Notes: a model not told the origin generated them from the sequence alone. A stretch of DNA of 64,000 nt from Epiperipatus broadwayi (GCA_028023455.1 JAQFVV010000036.1:7497576-7561575), one strand, 5' to 3'. Shown: positions 23,013 through 35,215, numbered from the stretch's first letter. Numbers and translations are program-made.

Positions 23013-23160
23013 ATAAACAAGGCAAAACTCTCCATACAGTAGTGCCACCCTGTGTATCCATTGATTACTCTGGTCGGCACAGGGTGGCACTATTGTATAG
23101 AGAGTTTTGCCTTGTTTATAAACAATTATGTGCTAGTATAAGAGATGGTGATCATGTGAT
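23013..23160. repeat. Foldback-family repeat, copy 3
   Basis: Inverted arms of 43 bases, 23013-23055 and 23077-23119 (ATAAACAAGGCAAAACTCTC; GAGAGTTTTGCCTTGTTTAT), flank the loop ATCCATTGATTACTCTGGTC. That loop sequence is the reverse complement of part of the arms of copy 2. The family end GATGGTGATCATGTGAT follows at 23144-23160. The pairing boundary therefore differs between copies. Confidence 0.85.
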
Positions 23161-25019
23161 ACAAATGAATAATTAACCACATACTAAATTTGGAAATACT
23201 TGAAATATATATAAAAAGTATAGTTGCAAGAGTAATTACTATTTCTAATAAAATTTTACGTCAAAGGCTAAGGGCTAGGCAAGTGAATCTTTGGTAAACT
23301 GTAAGTATGTTTCGGTATAACGCATGTAAAATTTTAAAAATACATTATTAATTTCATGTAATTACATTATTATCTTCTTTACTATATAAATGCATTTGTG
23401 GTATATTTATTTTGTATTATAACTAGAATCCATTTGAAAATGTTAGTCAAGCCTACTTTAACAAATCAATGAAATAAAGGAACATTCCAGGGTTAGCTTC
23501 AGCAGGCTATCCCTTAACTTTCTTTTTCTCCTTTTAGTATTGGTCCAAAGAAAATATTTAAAATCTAATAGTGTTTTTAAGTATTAATTTTGAATCGTAA
23601 TTCCCATTGACATATATATTCCGATTTATTCTTTATCCTGTTTACATAAGTACGATTATCTTTTGAACACTAAAACATTACCCTAAAGCACCAGAATAAA
23701 TAGTTGATATACATTTATTTATATATATATATAAAAATACAATGTAATAACAAAACATAATAAAAAAAAAAAGATTTCTCTTTTTCAAAGGCCGTCATTA
23801 TTATGTACTTTAAGGTATTCTTTTTGCAAATACTGTTTTAGTATTTTTGATGCATTCATTAGTATTTGGTCAGTTTTTCTAGATGGCCTTCTTTGGTGGG
23901 TTATTTACTATCTCTTGGTTTAGATTTAGTTTTCTGATGTTTCTCTAAAGGCATTTAGGTGACTGGATAGTATTCTACTCATTTATACAATTTGCATTTT
24001 TTAGCGTACTTTAACTTTGTACCGGGTAGGACAAGCAACATTTCTATAAGTGCACAAGGGAGCTAGTAATGGCAGAACTACTTTGGGGACAGTTAGCCTT
24101 TCATAATTAAAGGTTCCCAATTAGTCATTAGTTTTAGAAGTTGAACATAGCTTCACTTGAGTATGGAATTTCTAATAATGCTACTTTCCGACTAACTATG
24201 ACCAATTGTGTTTTAGTTAGTGCTTTTTGTGCACATTGTCTGAATTGATGTTTAGCTGCCAAACTTAAGAAGAATGAGTCTGTGAATAAATAAATCTTGT
24301 TAAAACTGAGTTTATACTTTTTTTATTTCCTGTTTTATTAAATTAAAAAAAAAAACAAGATAGTTTTTTTTTAATTTAAAAGCTTAATCCTTTCATCCAC
24401 GTCAATAATGCCTTTAGATAACTATCTATTACATTTATGAATTAGTTTTGGCTTTTTTTTTTTTTTTTTTTACGTTTGGAACTTTCAACATTGGTTTTTT
24501 GATTTATTACAATTTCTCTTTTCTTTATCAACATATGTTTTTATTACAAAATATAAAGTGCGTGTTCACAAATATTTTCGACTTTTTTTAGCTATAATAA
24601 TAGTAAAAACAATTGATTTAGGAGACATGAATAATAAACATGCCCCCCCCCCCCCGCATTATTTAAAACATATATAAACTATGAGGTTTAATAAACATGC
24701 CCCCCTCGTTAATTATTTAAGACATGTAAAATATTTATGAGGTTTTTATTTAATCATATTTGATCAGGAGGGGATAGAATATCAATAAATCCACTAAGTG
24801 TTAATCATTATATAATGTCTAATGGGGTGATTTTTTTTATCTTTCTATTTTATTGTCTCTAAATTTTTTTTAAATATATTAAAATTTCTTGTATTATTAT
24901 TGTAAAGATAAGTGCACCATTATGCATATTGTATAAATATTGTATTGTACTTCTTATTTCTTGAAAGCAGTCATTTGGAAAAGACTATAATTGAACTTAT
25001 AATGGCAATCTTTTCCTGG
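23161..25019. other. AT-rich stretch without recognisable genes
   Basis: No gene is supported. A C run (near 24643-24655) and a second CCCCCTCG segment near 24700 share the flanks AATAAACATGCCCCCC and GAGGTTT, a short direct repeat of about 70 bp. Confidence 0.4.
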
Positions 25020-25535
25020 TCAATTTTTGTCATATATGATCGGAGTGTATTGTAGGCTGCTACGCTCAAAGAATATGTGTTTTTGTTTCTTTTCTGATCT
25101 GTGGCTCAACTCACCAATGTTAAATATGTTTCTCTTATATCTCGTGAAATATAATGTTGGTAATGACCATCTGTTCATTTTAAGTAGAAAATCAAAAATT
25201 TGGGCACGAGTGTCCAATACTTAAATCTACATATTAGCTGCTTGTTATTAATGCCTAACATTGATAAGTCTATTATAATTTGTGTTTTTGTGTAGATGTT
25301 CATATGTATTCCAGTAGCACCATTTGTCTTGAGGGAAAGTTATGTTAGAGTTAGATATTGATTTAATAGATTCTAGATTGTATGCAGATATTTTGTGTAT
25401 GGAGGAGGTTTGTCTGTAGAAATATTCTAAATATGGGTATATTCTTATCGTGGATGATAAAAGATTAATAGTTTTTTGTATTATAAATACAATAGAATAT
25501 AATCCTAATCCATTTAGTTTGCTATGATACTGCAT
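25020..25535 (-). pseudogene. Unassigned minus-strand frames, possibly a LINE C-terminus
   Basis: Two minus-strand frames (25248-25535, 95 codons; 25020-25217, 65 codons) follow each other. The first includes NGLGLYSI followed by a leucine- and isoleucine-rich helix-like stretch, reminiscent of the segment just after the RT domain in LINEs (often GLGL with a helical region). No catalytic motif or zinc finger is visible, so this could equally be chance AT-rich frames. I would not assign a function without a profile search. Confidence 0.2.
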
Positions 25536-25604
25536 TTGCTAATATATATTTTTATAAATCTCACATATATACTCTAATGCAAATTTTTTTAATATAATTC
25601 CTTA

Positions 25605-25655
25605 AATTTTTTAACAGTTTTAACTGTCCTGCAGCCTTCATCAGAGCTACAACAT
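25605..25655 (-). ncRNA. Hammerhead-like motif in a PLE 3' region
   Basis: Read on the minus strand, the core is CTCTGATGA, a short candidate stem II, then AAAACTGTT. PLEs are known to carry minimal hammerhead ribozymes with CUGAUGA and GAAA cores near their ends. Here the first core is exact but the GAAA position reads AAAA, so cleavage activity is unlikely. It lies downstream of the minus-strand PLE C-terminus at 25850-26040. Confidence 0.4.
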
Positions 25656-25689
25656 TTAAACATATAATCTTATAACCATTATTTTATAT

Positions 25690-26400
25690 ACATATAAAAG
25701 TATAATAAAAATAATAAATTTAACGGTAATAAACTATTATAAACAGTCTTTAAATCTGTAGAAATACTTTCGGTTAATTTCTTAAACATGTCTCAACTGC
25801 CATTAAATTAAAAAAAAACAAAAACGAAGTGGAAGTAAACATCATCAATTCATATCCCATGAATCCCGTATTTTAATGTTAGCAGCTTGTCTATTTATTA
25901 ATGTATTTTATTCCTATTTATAAAAATTGCCTCCTTAATTTTTCTTTTATTATAGTTTCTCTCTTCATGAAGAATTTTCACACTTTCAAAATCAAATTTA
26001 TATTTACATGTTTTTTCATGTTCAGAGACAACTGAAGCAGTCATTAAATCACTATTATTCTTAATGACTGCTTCAGTTTTTTTTGATCATGTAAATATAA
26101 ATTTCAATTTGATTTTGAAAGTGTGAAAATTCTTCATGAAGACGGAAACCATAATAAAAGAAAAATTAAGGAGGCAATTTTTATAAATAGGAATAAAATG
26201 CATTTAATAAATCGACGAGCTCCTAACATTAAAATACGGGATTCATGGAATTTGAATTGATGACGTTTGCTTCTGCTTTGTTTTTTTTTTTAATTTAATG
26301 GCAGTTGAGGCAGGTTTAAGAAATTAATTGAAAGGACTTCTGCAGATTTAAAGAGTGTTTTTAATAGTTTATTACTGTTAAATTTATTATTTTTATTGTA
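25690..26400. mobile_element. Two PLE 3' ends in inverted head-to-head arrangement
   Basis: Arms of about 340 bases pair around a centre near 26045-26050. Both arms encode the same C-terminal piece of a PLE polyprotein, reading outwards: on the plus strand about 26100-26253 (KILHEDGNHNKRKIKEAIFI, then stop), and on the minus strand about 26040-25890 (VKILHEERNYNKRKIKEAIF). This block resembles the region after the GIY-YIG endonuclease in PLEs, where an H-E plus K-R-K-I-x-E-A pattern is conserved. Both arms also share 3' UTR sequence ending near GTTAAATTTATTATTTTTAT. Partial copies in opposite orientation are a known outcome of PLE retrotransposition. Confidence 0.75.
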
Positions 26401-29400
26401 ATTACAATTATGTTTTAATTAATGGACATTTTATTTATATTATATAAAAATATATATACTGCATTTGCCTGAATGAGATGGCCACTATTTTTCTTCCCCA
26501 TAAGTTTTCTGCACAGCAGATAAATCTTTGATGTAAAGGATTTTGTAAAGACTAATTGGTATATAAATAATTTTTGTAATAATCAATATGTTTATAAGCA
26601 TTACTTTCGAATATAGAGAAAGATATGCCTTTGAAAGAGAGGATATGGTTTATTCTGTTATTTGAATTAGTTTGTTTTGTATTTACCTTTGCATAGCCAT
26701 GTAACTCAAATGAAAGAGGAATCATAAATAGGCTAGGTTTACCCTGAAACATTTTTATGTGTTTTGCCTGTATATATTCTAACCGTGCCCGCCGTCGACC
26801 TCGTACCTCTACTTACAAATAAATAAATTACTATATTTAACGTCACCAGGTTCTAGCTCTAATAATTAAATATTAAATTAAAAAATGTTTTACTAGCTCA
26901 AATTTCTTAAAATTAACTTAGGTTCTTTTTTAAAGTAAATTAACACAAAGATTTAATGTATTCATGAGACGAGAAGTGGAAATACGAGTTGGCAAGGTAG
27001 ATCACATTGAGCCAATATCCCACAGGATACCACCTCAATGGCATAAGAACACTATCCCCTCTTTATACTATTATTTCAAATAATAACTACATAGTGTTCT
27101 TATGACTTTCGCAACGTCTACTTACTAAGACTCATTTAATAACTATAATATTAATTCTGTTATCTTTAATAATAATAATCATTATCTAGCTCAATAAATT
27201 ATAATCTCAGGTTCTTAATCTTTATTTATACTTCAACAAAATGCGGTAGCACATATGGTAAGGGATTTTATGCCATATCTACTACACTGCAATTAATAAC
27301 AATAATGATTACAATCTTTCTTACTTAATCAAATTGGTATAAATTTCTTTTATTGCAAATTTATTACCATAATAAATCAATCAATATCAATATCATCTTT
27401 TGTCTTTAAACAATAAAGTAAACTAAGAAGTGGTAGTGTTTAGATAATCTGATAAATAAAGTAAGTGGCAGTTAATAGCATATAATTTATCAAAATATTA
27501 GGATAGTGGATTTATGACCAATAACTTAATGCAATTTTATAATTACTTAATTATAAGAACATCAATAATAATTAAGATTAAACATATTTTTAGTTATCCT
27601 TTGTGCAAAATGTACTTCAGTGGTTGTGAAAACATTCTGTGAATTTGTACCATGATGTAGTGAAAACAATACCCAGACACGTTTTAATAAAACAAATTTA
27701 ACAAAGTTTATTAACATCAAATAAATTTAAGTAAAAATAAAACAAATCTATTTACATCTTATTTATAACGGATATCCTTCTTTCCTTACACATGACAAAT
27801 GTTAATTCTACAATTTTGTACTTCTTTATAGTTAATCCAATCATTATACATTTTAAAAATTATTTTAGTTATTTTGTTTAGGTTTATCACACTATTTATT
27901 TGAACTACTTATGGGTAACAACATTTTTTACCTTTTAAATATACTAAATTTACAATATTCTAAATTATTTTTGTGGATCAATATTTTATAACGTCACACT
28001 TTATAATCAATATGGTCTTAAAAAAAGAAAATTTACATTTCTTGTTACTTTAAACAAATTACACAGCATATTATTAAATATTATGATTAACTTTAATGTT
28101 TGTTCTCCCATGCTCATATAAATTATAATGCGTTTTTGCATAAGCCATACTCCTGTATAATATTATAATGTGTTTAAATATCACCCTGTTACAATTTCAA
28201 ATATATGATAATAATTATCGAGTGTTATAGTATTTTTAAATATGCAACACTTATCTCGTTAAAAATATAATTAATAATAAAAAGAGCGTGAAAATATATT
28301 TTAATATTTTGTATATTCTCATTTGATATACTTTTACAAAAAATTATAGTTTATTTCTAAATTAAAATGATTCTATAACTTCTTCCATTATTTAGGACAT
28401 CTGTATCTTTCTTTCAATGGTTATAATCTATTCTTAGTTAACTCTTAACTATTCTTATTCCAAGTAAAATCATAACATACATTCTAAAATATCTATTGTT
28501 TTCCCTTCAATAAAACCTATCATATACGATGTAGTAGCACGAAATACAGATTAAGATAGCGAAAGATGTATAGGATATTGGGAAGAAAGATGGATAACTT
28601 GTTTTCAATGTACTTCAAGAATGCATGGAACAGTGTGAACAGGTTCGACATTTATTGTCTATTAACCCTTAAGATAAGAAAGTGATGTGGCAGCTATTTA
28701 TTCAGCTTTACCAAACATCAAGGCAACTCACACGAAATATAAAATAACACTGTCCAAGACAACATGTGTATCAGTCGTAGGGCTACGTTAACTACGCTGA
28801 TTATCACCTATAAAACGAAATGTGGATCAGCCATAGGGCTATGTTAACTATGCTGATTCTCTCACAAAACTACTTATTTCCATTCCCTGTATCTAGATTT
28901 TCATACATCATCTTGGTTTCCAAGTCACCCCTGTACTCCCAAGTCACTACTTAAATTATCTCTCTAGATTTTCACTATATCAAGCATCGATAAAATACGA
29001 ACAACTTTTTAAAAAAAACAACAAACAAGATTCGCTACTATAAAATCATTTCTCTATCCCTTAAGAATAATTTATCTCGCTTTATAACACTGTAAGTTCA
29101 TCCTTTACGTTTTTTATTAAAATAATGTTCAAACATCCCAATAGGAAAAATTAATAGAAAATGTCATATAATCATCGATTATTAATAAATTATTATTTAC
29201 CAACAAAGAAAATGATTATCATATGCATATTTTTAAAAATCTAATCACATCTCAAAAATGTTTCAATGTGTTGTTTTAAATGCGTTTTACAATAATAATA
29301 ATAATAAAACTTTTGTACTACATTCATTCAATTTTCGGCTGATCTAAATAAATAAAACATACATTATATCATCAATAATTATAAAATGTTACCAAAAAAA

Positions 29401-31429
29401 AAACAATTGTTATCTTCGGATTAGGCTTTGCAGTAGGCTTCTTTTCCTTCCTTCGAGCATCGCAAATATACAATTACACACACACAATTTTATTAAAAAA
29501 CATTCAAAATCAAACATATTTCATATAATATTATATATACCAAAATTAATGTATTTTGTTTCCCTATCGTTTTCTGAAACCTAATGCTTATAATAATAAT
29601 AAAAAATAATTCAAACCATAATTAAATATTTTTCTGACGGTAAATCTTGTTTAGTCCCATAATATTACTCTTCTTCTTTTATCTGAATGTTCTCCATTAT
29701 GACTCTCAAAGTTTTAAAATAACTTGGTTCATTTAATAAATTTGTTTAGACGATCTTTAATTTTAGCTTTTAGCATCAGATTATTAAAATATATTTTAGT
29801 TAGATATCCCTCGAAGTTTTTTTTTAATGTTCTGGCAAATATTTCCTCAGCGCGTCGATGCATCTTTCTCCTTTTTAATTAGACTACGAATATTTAATAC
29901 TTTAGGTACCAATTGCGTTTTATGGATCCAATATTTTTTATATTCCTCTTCCGTATTTTTCTTTATACAAATATTTCTCTTTAGCAAGCTTTATTTCATT
30001 CATTCTTAATTTTATGTACATTATTTTTTGATCTTTAACTATTTTTTTTTTTTTTTCTAGAGTATACTTCTTTTCGGGTCATCTTAAAGAAAGCAATTCC
30101 AATAATTTTAATTTTAAAATTATATTTGTCCATTTATTCTTAGATGAATCATAATGATTTTTATATTTTATTCTCTTTCTGAACTTTGCGCACAATGTCT
30201 TTTCATCTATATTACACGCGTAAAAGCATTTTCCTTTGGATACACTATATAAGCGGTATCAATGAACAATATAAACAATTTTGAAATGTTATAAACTTTA
30301 AAACTGGTTTTAGAGAATCTATCCATATTTTTTACTGAAAATTCCGACTGTACTTCTATAGAATTCACTGGCAGGTTCGATTAAGTTAGTGATACATAAT
30401 TTATGAAAACTTTAAAAATATTTATTTTAAGACTCTCTCTATGATTTTAAAAATTGTCAGTTAATTTGTTCTAATGATATTATTAGAATTATATTGAAAA
30501 AATTGAATAAATTGGAGAAAAGAAATTATTAGAGAGCTCAAAATTTTTACCTCTTCACTCGAGTCTGTCAATTCTTGTTCTCCTCGATTATACAATTAAT
30601 TGGCGCGATTTTGGGAGTCTGCCAAGCTCTATTACTATTGGTCAATCCTACTTGGATTTATAAATAATTTTCTAAAGTTTTAAACTGATAATGTAACACT
30701 TAAACACTATCTAATTATTATTTAAAACTAATTATTATATTTAAATCAATTTAAACACTTTTAAAATAATTTTCAAAACAATATTTAATAAAATTATTCA
30801 CTACTTATTTTTATTATGATGTTTAATAAATTCTATCCATTTCTACTATAATATTATTTAAATACTTTAAAATATTGGTATTAATTGAAACAAGTGCTTG
30901 TATAAAATATTCCAGACAATTACGTAATCGTTTCCGGTGTTTTGTCTATTTTTGTCTGTCTTAATAAATTTACTGCACTTATATTATATAAAAATTTTTT
31001 ATATAAAATTTTGAAGAAATAATTTAGAAAAAATATAGAAATAAATACAATTCTCAACATCATAATATTTACTATTCAAATACATTACACTAATTTTTAT
31101 TATTTAATATAGTTTATAAATTTAAATACTATATAATATTAATTTATTCTAAGTTTTAAAGTTATTAAAATTGACTTATTAAATACATTTTTATTACTGA
31201 TAGCTGTGTTATTTTAATATGGCCAGCTTTTACAACCATATGAGCAATTCTTTACTCTTTATTTAACTAATTTTTTAAATGATTTTACGTATCAGGTATT
31301 TGCTTTAGCTTTAAATTGAACTTTACAGACTCTATAAATTTAATATATTCAATACATCAATAAATATATTCTCAAATTTAAAATTTTTTTTAGTAATTGA
31401 CCATTATAACTATTTCTTGACCTATAGAA
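26401..31429. other. Long AT-rich stretch without recognisable genes
   Basis: About 5 kb without a supported gene. Contents noted: a 16-bp hairpin GGCATAAGAACACTAT / ATAGTGTTCTTATGAC (27041-27056 and 27091-27106); a GC-richer patch near 26785-26815; a repeated hairpin unit at 28765-28858 (listed separately); a 60-codon plus frame at 29827-30009 without recognisable features. Sequence of this kind could be an intron, intergenic DNA or the interior of unrecognised long LTRs. Confidence 0.4.
28765..28858 (+). repeat. Two direct copies of a 38-bp hairpin-forming unit
   Basis: TGTGTATCAGTCGTAGGGCT (28765) followed by ACGTTAACTACGCTGATT recurs at about 28822 as TGTGGATCAGCCATAGGGCT followed by ATGTTAACTATGCTGATT. 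Each unit has self-complementary ends (ATCAG with CTGAT, GTAG with CTAC). At 28822 the changes in the stem are paired (CGTAG / CTACG becomes CATAG / CTATG), so pairing is kept. No known function is recognised. Confidence 0.6.
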
Positions 31430-32080
31430 AAGGGTACAATATATACCATGCATGTTTTATCAAGGTTAAATTCTAGTTTATAGGTGCAAGTGTATTCATG
31501 TAATATATTAGTTAAAGTTTGTATTTGTTTTTTAGTTGTTAGAAAAATTGTTATATCATCCATGTAAGCTTTGCAAACTACATTATGACCAAATGTGGAT
31601 ATATAGATCCCTGGGAGCTATTTTTCAATGTTATCAAATAGTGGATGTATGTACATAGTGACTGGCAGTGCACGAAATGGAGACCCTTGTGGGATTGATT
31701 GATGTGGATTAAAAGGGAGAAACATTTTCTCATTTAGACATATGTATATTTCTCTATTTATTAGCAAGTTTGTGAACAAATATAATATTGATTTTGGTAT
31801 TGTTTTTCTAATGTTTTTATGAATACATCAATTGGTACCGAATCAAGTGCAGTCCTTATATCCAGTTGTACTGCAATTGGGCTGTATTTTTCGCATTTCA
31901 CACAGTATCAATTACAGTTTTGAATACAAAAACTGCCTGACCTCTTGATGAGCCTTTTTTAGCAAATTTTGCCTGCGATAACAAAGATATAAAGTCTGAT
32001 TCAACTTTGTTTTTTATTACTGTTTTGAGTAATTTAATACCCAATGGGCTCAGATATTGACCTTATGTTTTGCATTGTAC
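31430..32080 (-). pseudogene. LINE reverse transcriptase relic
   Basis: The minus-strand translation contains the ordered RT motifs of a non-LTR element. These are an AIQLDIRTALD-like motif A region near 31850, IPQGSPFRALPV near 31670-31700 (motif B, usually PQGSPLSP-L), and CKAYMDDITIFL near 31570 (motif C, with the two catalytic Asp), followed by LEFNLDKTC near 31490. RT would copy the element RNA at the nick in target DNA. Stops and frameshifts separate the motifs, and neither the endonuclease nor a 3' tail is evident. The LTR-edge-like segment at 32118 lies just upstream. LINE clade not assigned. Confidence 0.75.
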
Positions 32081-32117
32081 AGAGCGAAGTTTGTTTCTTC
32101 ATAAATGTAACGATTGC

Positions 32118-32345
32118 TATTGTAACGGTCACGTTCATATGTTCTTTTAACAAGATATAGAGTCCAATCAGAATACAGGAGGCTCAGTACATCTGGGCTG
32201 GGGAAGCCATCCCAAGAATAGTAAGTCAACCTATTTGCTTGTGCTCCAGCTATCTCCGCTACATGAGCAACACCCCTGATGCTACCAATAGCACAACTTC
32301 CTTCCAGTTTCGAGGGTCAGGGAGAGATGAGACTCTTAATAATAA
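32118..32345. repeat. LTR-edge-like segment, copy 1
   Basis: TGTAACGGTCACG, TATGTTCTTTTAACAAG and ATATAGAGTCCAATCAGAAT align in order with the repeats at 43884 and 54928 (TGTACCGGTCAGAATTGTAT, TTCATTTAACAAGG). A TG start and the recurrence next to retroelement remnants suggest the outer edge of an LTR, but the other edge cannot be placed. Confidence 0.4.
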
Positions 32346-32905
32346 TAAGCCTTGCTGCGATTCGCTGACAAAGTACTAATACAGATTGATATGTGGTCCA
32401 TGACCAAGTAATATTAAGATATTTAATAATTTTCAGAAATGCATGAATGAAAGTGGAATGGTGTGGTATGGATCATACGGAAAGGCAACAACAACACCAG
32501 ATATAATTTATACAAAATTTAATAATTGTCAAATTGAATATATATACATTAATAGGTTAGCTTCGCTCATTATACAATTACTCATATAACAATATAGTGC
32601 CTAATGTTGGAGAATATGTATGCAAAAGATAATACAATACTATTTCATTAAAGATGAAATATTTAATTATTTGAGGTTCTATACTTTCGTGGGTAAATGT
32701 AGGATAAATTCATAGTTCAATATGCCTTATTTAAACATCACCCGATCAGGTTAATAGGTGTGTGTATGTACAATTTAGAGATTAAAACATTATACCCACA
32801 GACATAATTATACATAACTATAAGTAACGTACATTAATAAAATACAATATAACAATTTGTCAATTGCTAAAACAGAGAATCATTAATATAAACAAAATAA
32901 CTATT
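32346..32905. other. AT-rich stretch without recognisable genes
   Basis: Nothing assignable apart from sequence flowing into the PLE 3' UTR (about 32850 onwards), which is shared with 35260-35500. Confidence 0.4.
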
Positions 32906-32946
32906 GCCAAGCACTTTCAACTCCTACGAGTCCTTATCAAGTCAGT
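32906..32946 (-). ncRNA. Hammerhead-like ribozyme motif of the PLE
   Basis: Read on the minus strand the order is CTTGATAA, GGACTC, loop GTAG, GAGTT, GAAAGTGC. This corresponds to a mutated CUGAUGA core, a 5-bp stem II closed by a 4-base loop, and an intact GAAA core, the layout of minimal hammerheads reported in PLEs. Two changes in the first core (one T insertion or substitution, and GATAA for GATGA) suggest weak or no activity. A related version lies at 35325-35371. Confidence 0.5.
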
Positions 32947-33035
32947 ACAAAACTCCTATTTTCTCCTAAGCTATAAATTCAACATTTCATTGCATTGGCC
33001 AGGAACAACTAATCAGAAAACTGGTTAATTTTCAA

Positions 33036-33359
33036 TTAATAGCACAAGATAAATTTTGTATAGTATGTTTCATGCATTAATATTGCAAAATCCTTTGGAC
33101 TACATATATGGCCTGTACTATTTTGGTAAACATAAAAAGTTGAATAAATTGTATCATCTTCCCTTGCTCTAATATATGTATATTTATGTTGTTGAAGGTG
33201 ATATTTAATATTTGTCTTGGTTTCCCCAATATATATTGCACTACAATTTATCTGTGGGCATCTAATTGAATACACAACACTGCTTTTATCCTCTTTACTT
33301 ATTACTCCCTTAGAATTATTTATTAATCTATTAAGATTAGGTGGAGTCCTCCATGCCAA
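33036..33359 (-). pseudogene. PLE GIY-YIG endonuclease domain
   Basis: The 107-residue frame contains SVVYSIRCPQINCSAIYIGE, matching the PLE GIY-YIG nuclease. The first motif appears as VYSI, followed by a C-x5-C pair typical of PLEs and then YIGETK. The nuclease would nick target DNA to start reverse transcription. Downstream are a His-rich HLQQHKYTYIRARED segment in place of the usual helix with conserved Arg and His, and STGHICSPKDFAILMHETYY, which matches the conserved end of the domain in this family. It is out of frame with the upstream thumb region but overlaps it by 23 bases, so one indel separates them. Confidence 0.85.
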
Positions 33360-34474
33360 CCGGAAATCCTGACTTAAAACTCTTATTTATATTTTTATTA
33401 ATATTGGGAATAAAAGCTAATGACATCCATGGTTTATTATTCACATTTATATTCTCACTATTATAACATTGTTTATAATGTTTCAATACAATAGATAATA
33501 GCCTATGCTTATTATAACCAACTTGTATCAAATCTTGCATATAACAATTTATATTATCTTTCTTAAACATTTCATTTGAACACAGTCGTTGATTATGTGT
33601 TAAAAAAGCCCTAACCCCAGCTAATTTGTGTATTAAAGGAACATTAGATTTTGGATGAATATAACCTCTATTATCTATATGCTTTACAACCATTTTATAT
33701 ACCAATCTATCATCCACACATGATATTTGCAAATCCAGGTATTTAATACCAGAATTATTCTCTCTATTGTCCAAACTAAACCACCCTGGTTCTGCAAACT
33801 AACAAAAATTTGTTTTATAATGTCCGATTGCCCATATATTAAAACATCATCCACATATCTACAATACAATGTGTTTTCATTCTTTACTAATATGGGATGC
33901 ACAATTCGCTGTTCTATATTATCTACAAACCACTCACAGCCAAACCCATTGGCCATCCTTTCTCCATTCTATATAAATAACTACCATGTGCTGCCACAAT
34001 ATCATCTGCTTATCCAATCTAAAACAATTCACAATGAAAGATATCTTGTGGCATTTCTTTAACAAACAATATATCTCTCAAAATCATAATAGATGCAGAC
34101 CGATCCACTGACCCATATAATTCAACCACATCTAACGGAACAAACTTATACCCCTTAACTACAGCTGTTTTATCAAGTATATTAACACAATCAAATGACA
34201 ACTTCAAAGTACATTCTCCAAACCCAACAAAATCCAAAATCCTTGCAAGCCTATGATAATATGCTCTTGTAAAATCCAGCATCAATCTCAACGGATCACC
34301 AATCTTATATGTTTTTACATTCACAAACATTTGAGGAATAAAAGTCGCCGATGGATATACCTCCATATATTCTCTATTAGTGAGAAACACTTTCCTGCAT
34401 GCTCTTAAAATCTTCGAAACAAACTTATCTTTCATAGCCTTTATATTATAATTTTCAATTCTAATAAAGTTCAA
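33337..34474 (-). pseudogene. PLE reverse transcriptase, frameshifted
   Basis: Three minus-strand frames together cover the RT fingers, palm and thumb. 34474-34019: YPSATFIPQMFVNVKTYKIG and GDPLRLMLDF (fingers; compare P-K-x-H-K-x-G in PLEs), then KFVPLDVVELYGSV with motif A Asp. About 33990-33940: GWPMGLAVSG, motif B. 33956-33684: LYCRYVDDVLIYGQ, motif C with both Asp. 33774-33337: GIKYLDLQISCVDDR and a KHIDNRGYIHPKSN thumb region (compare Y-R-K-P-T in intact PLEs). RT copies the element RNA. Frameshifts occur near 34020 and 33780. All catalytic Asp codons are still present. Confidence 0.88.
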
Positions 34475-34486
34475 CTTCTCTATCTG

Positions 34487-35215
34487 TTATCGAAGTTTAA
34501 TTTCATATGTAACTTTATCCATTAATACAAATCTGTGAGATTTATCCTTCTTAGAACAAATAAGTTGGTTATTATTTAAAAATAGCATAACTTCTTTCAA
34601 AGCCCGCTTCTTACAATAATTCAATTTATTAGATAACTCATTAATTTGCGGAGCTATAACCTTAATATTTTCTTTATTAACAACACCATCATATGCTGCC
34701 TCCACATCTTCAACTACTTCAGCTTTTGCATTTTTCCATGAACCATATACAAATGTAAGCCCACACGACAAAATTTCACTTATGTTATTCGGAACCTCAC
34801 ATGTAGATAAATTAATCACCTGTTGACTGTTATTTCGCAGTCTAATAGGCTTTTGCTTATAAGACAAAAACTCAAATTTCTTCAAATACTTAAACTGCAT
34901 ATTTTTTTTAAAATTTATCAAACTAAATCCCTGTATATGATGGGAATGAATAAAATTGTTGTAATACTTTGTTTTTCTTTACTGTCAAAAAAAAGGTCTT
35001 TCCTGCTATTCTTCCATAAAAAATCTACCAAAGTTGTCTGTATTTTATTTGCAGCTTCGATTCTATTACATAAACCATAATTAATTATAATTTTACAAGA
35101 ATTTGGAATAACATTATACTCCCAACATCTCTTAAAGAAAATAAAATTTTCTTAGCAACAAGACACTTTCTTCGCAAATACATTGCTTTTCTAAACTTCT
35201 AATCACGTTCCATTG
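34487..35215 (-). pseudogene. PLE N-terminal region
   Basis: The frame at 34487-34921 (144 codons) contains KKRALKEVMLFLNNN and KDKSHRFVLMDKVTYEIKL. The latter matches the PLE segment where a D-K-G/S block with a following V/L-L-D precedes the RT fingers. Upstream, in other frames up to about 35215, there is Lys/Arg-rich sequence (RRKCLVAKKILFSL) that resembles PLE N-termini. The start codon cannot be placed because of stops. It is followed directly by the RT frames with only a few bases between. Confidence 0.65.

Larger units (their letters stand above)
32906..35215 (-). mobile_element. Penelope-like element (PLE), nearly full coding length, degenerate
   Basis: On the minus strand, from high to low coordinates, the element has an N-terminal region (to about 35215), RT (about 34700-33500), a C-terminal GIY-YIG endonuclease (33359-33036), a 3' UTR and a hammerhead-like motif (32946-32906). 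RT joined to a GIY-YIG domain is diagnostic of endonuclease-bearing PLEs. The coding region is split into several frames by small indels and stops. The 3' UTR is repeated in the rearranged copy directly next to it (35260-36546), so two PLEs of one family lie in the same orientation. Confidence 0.9.
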
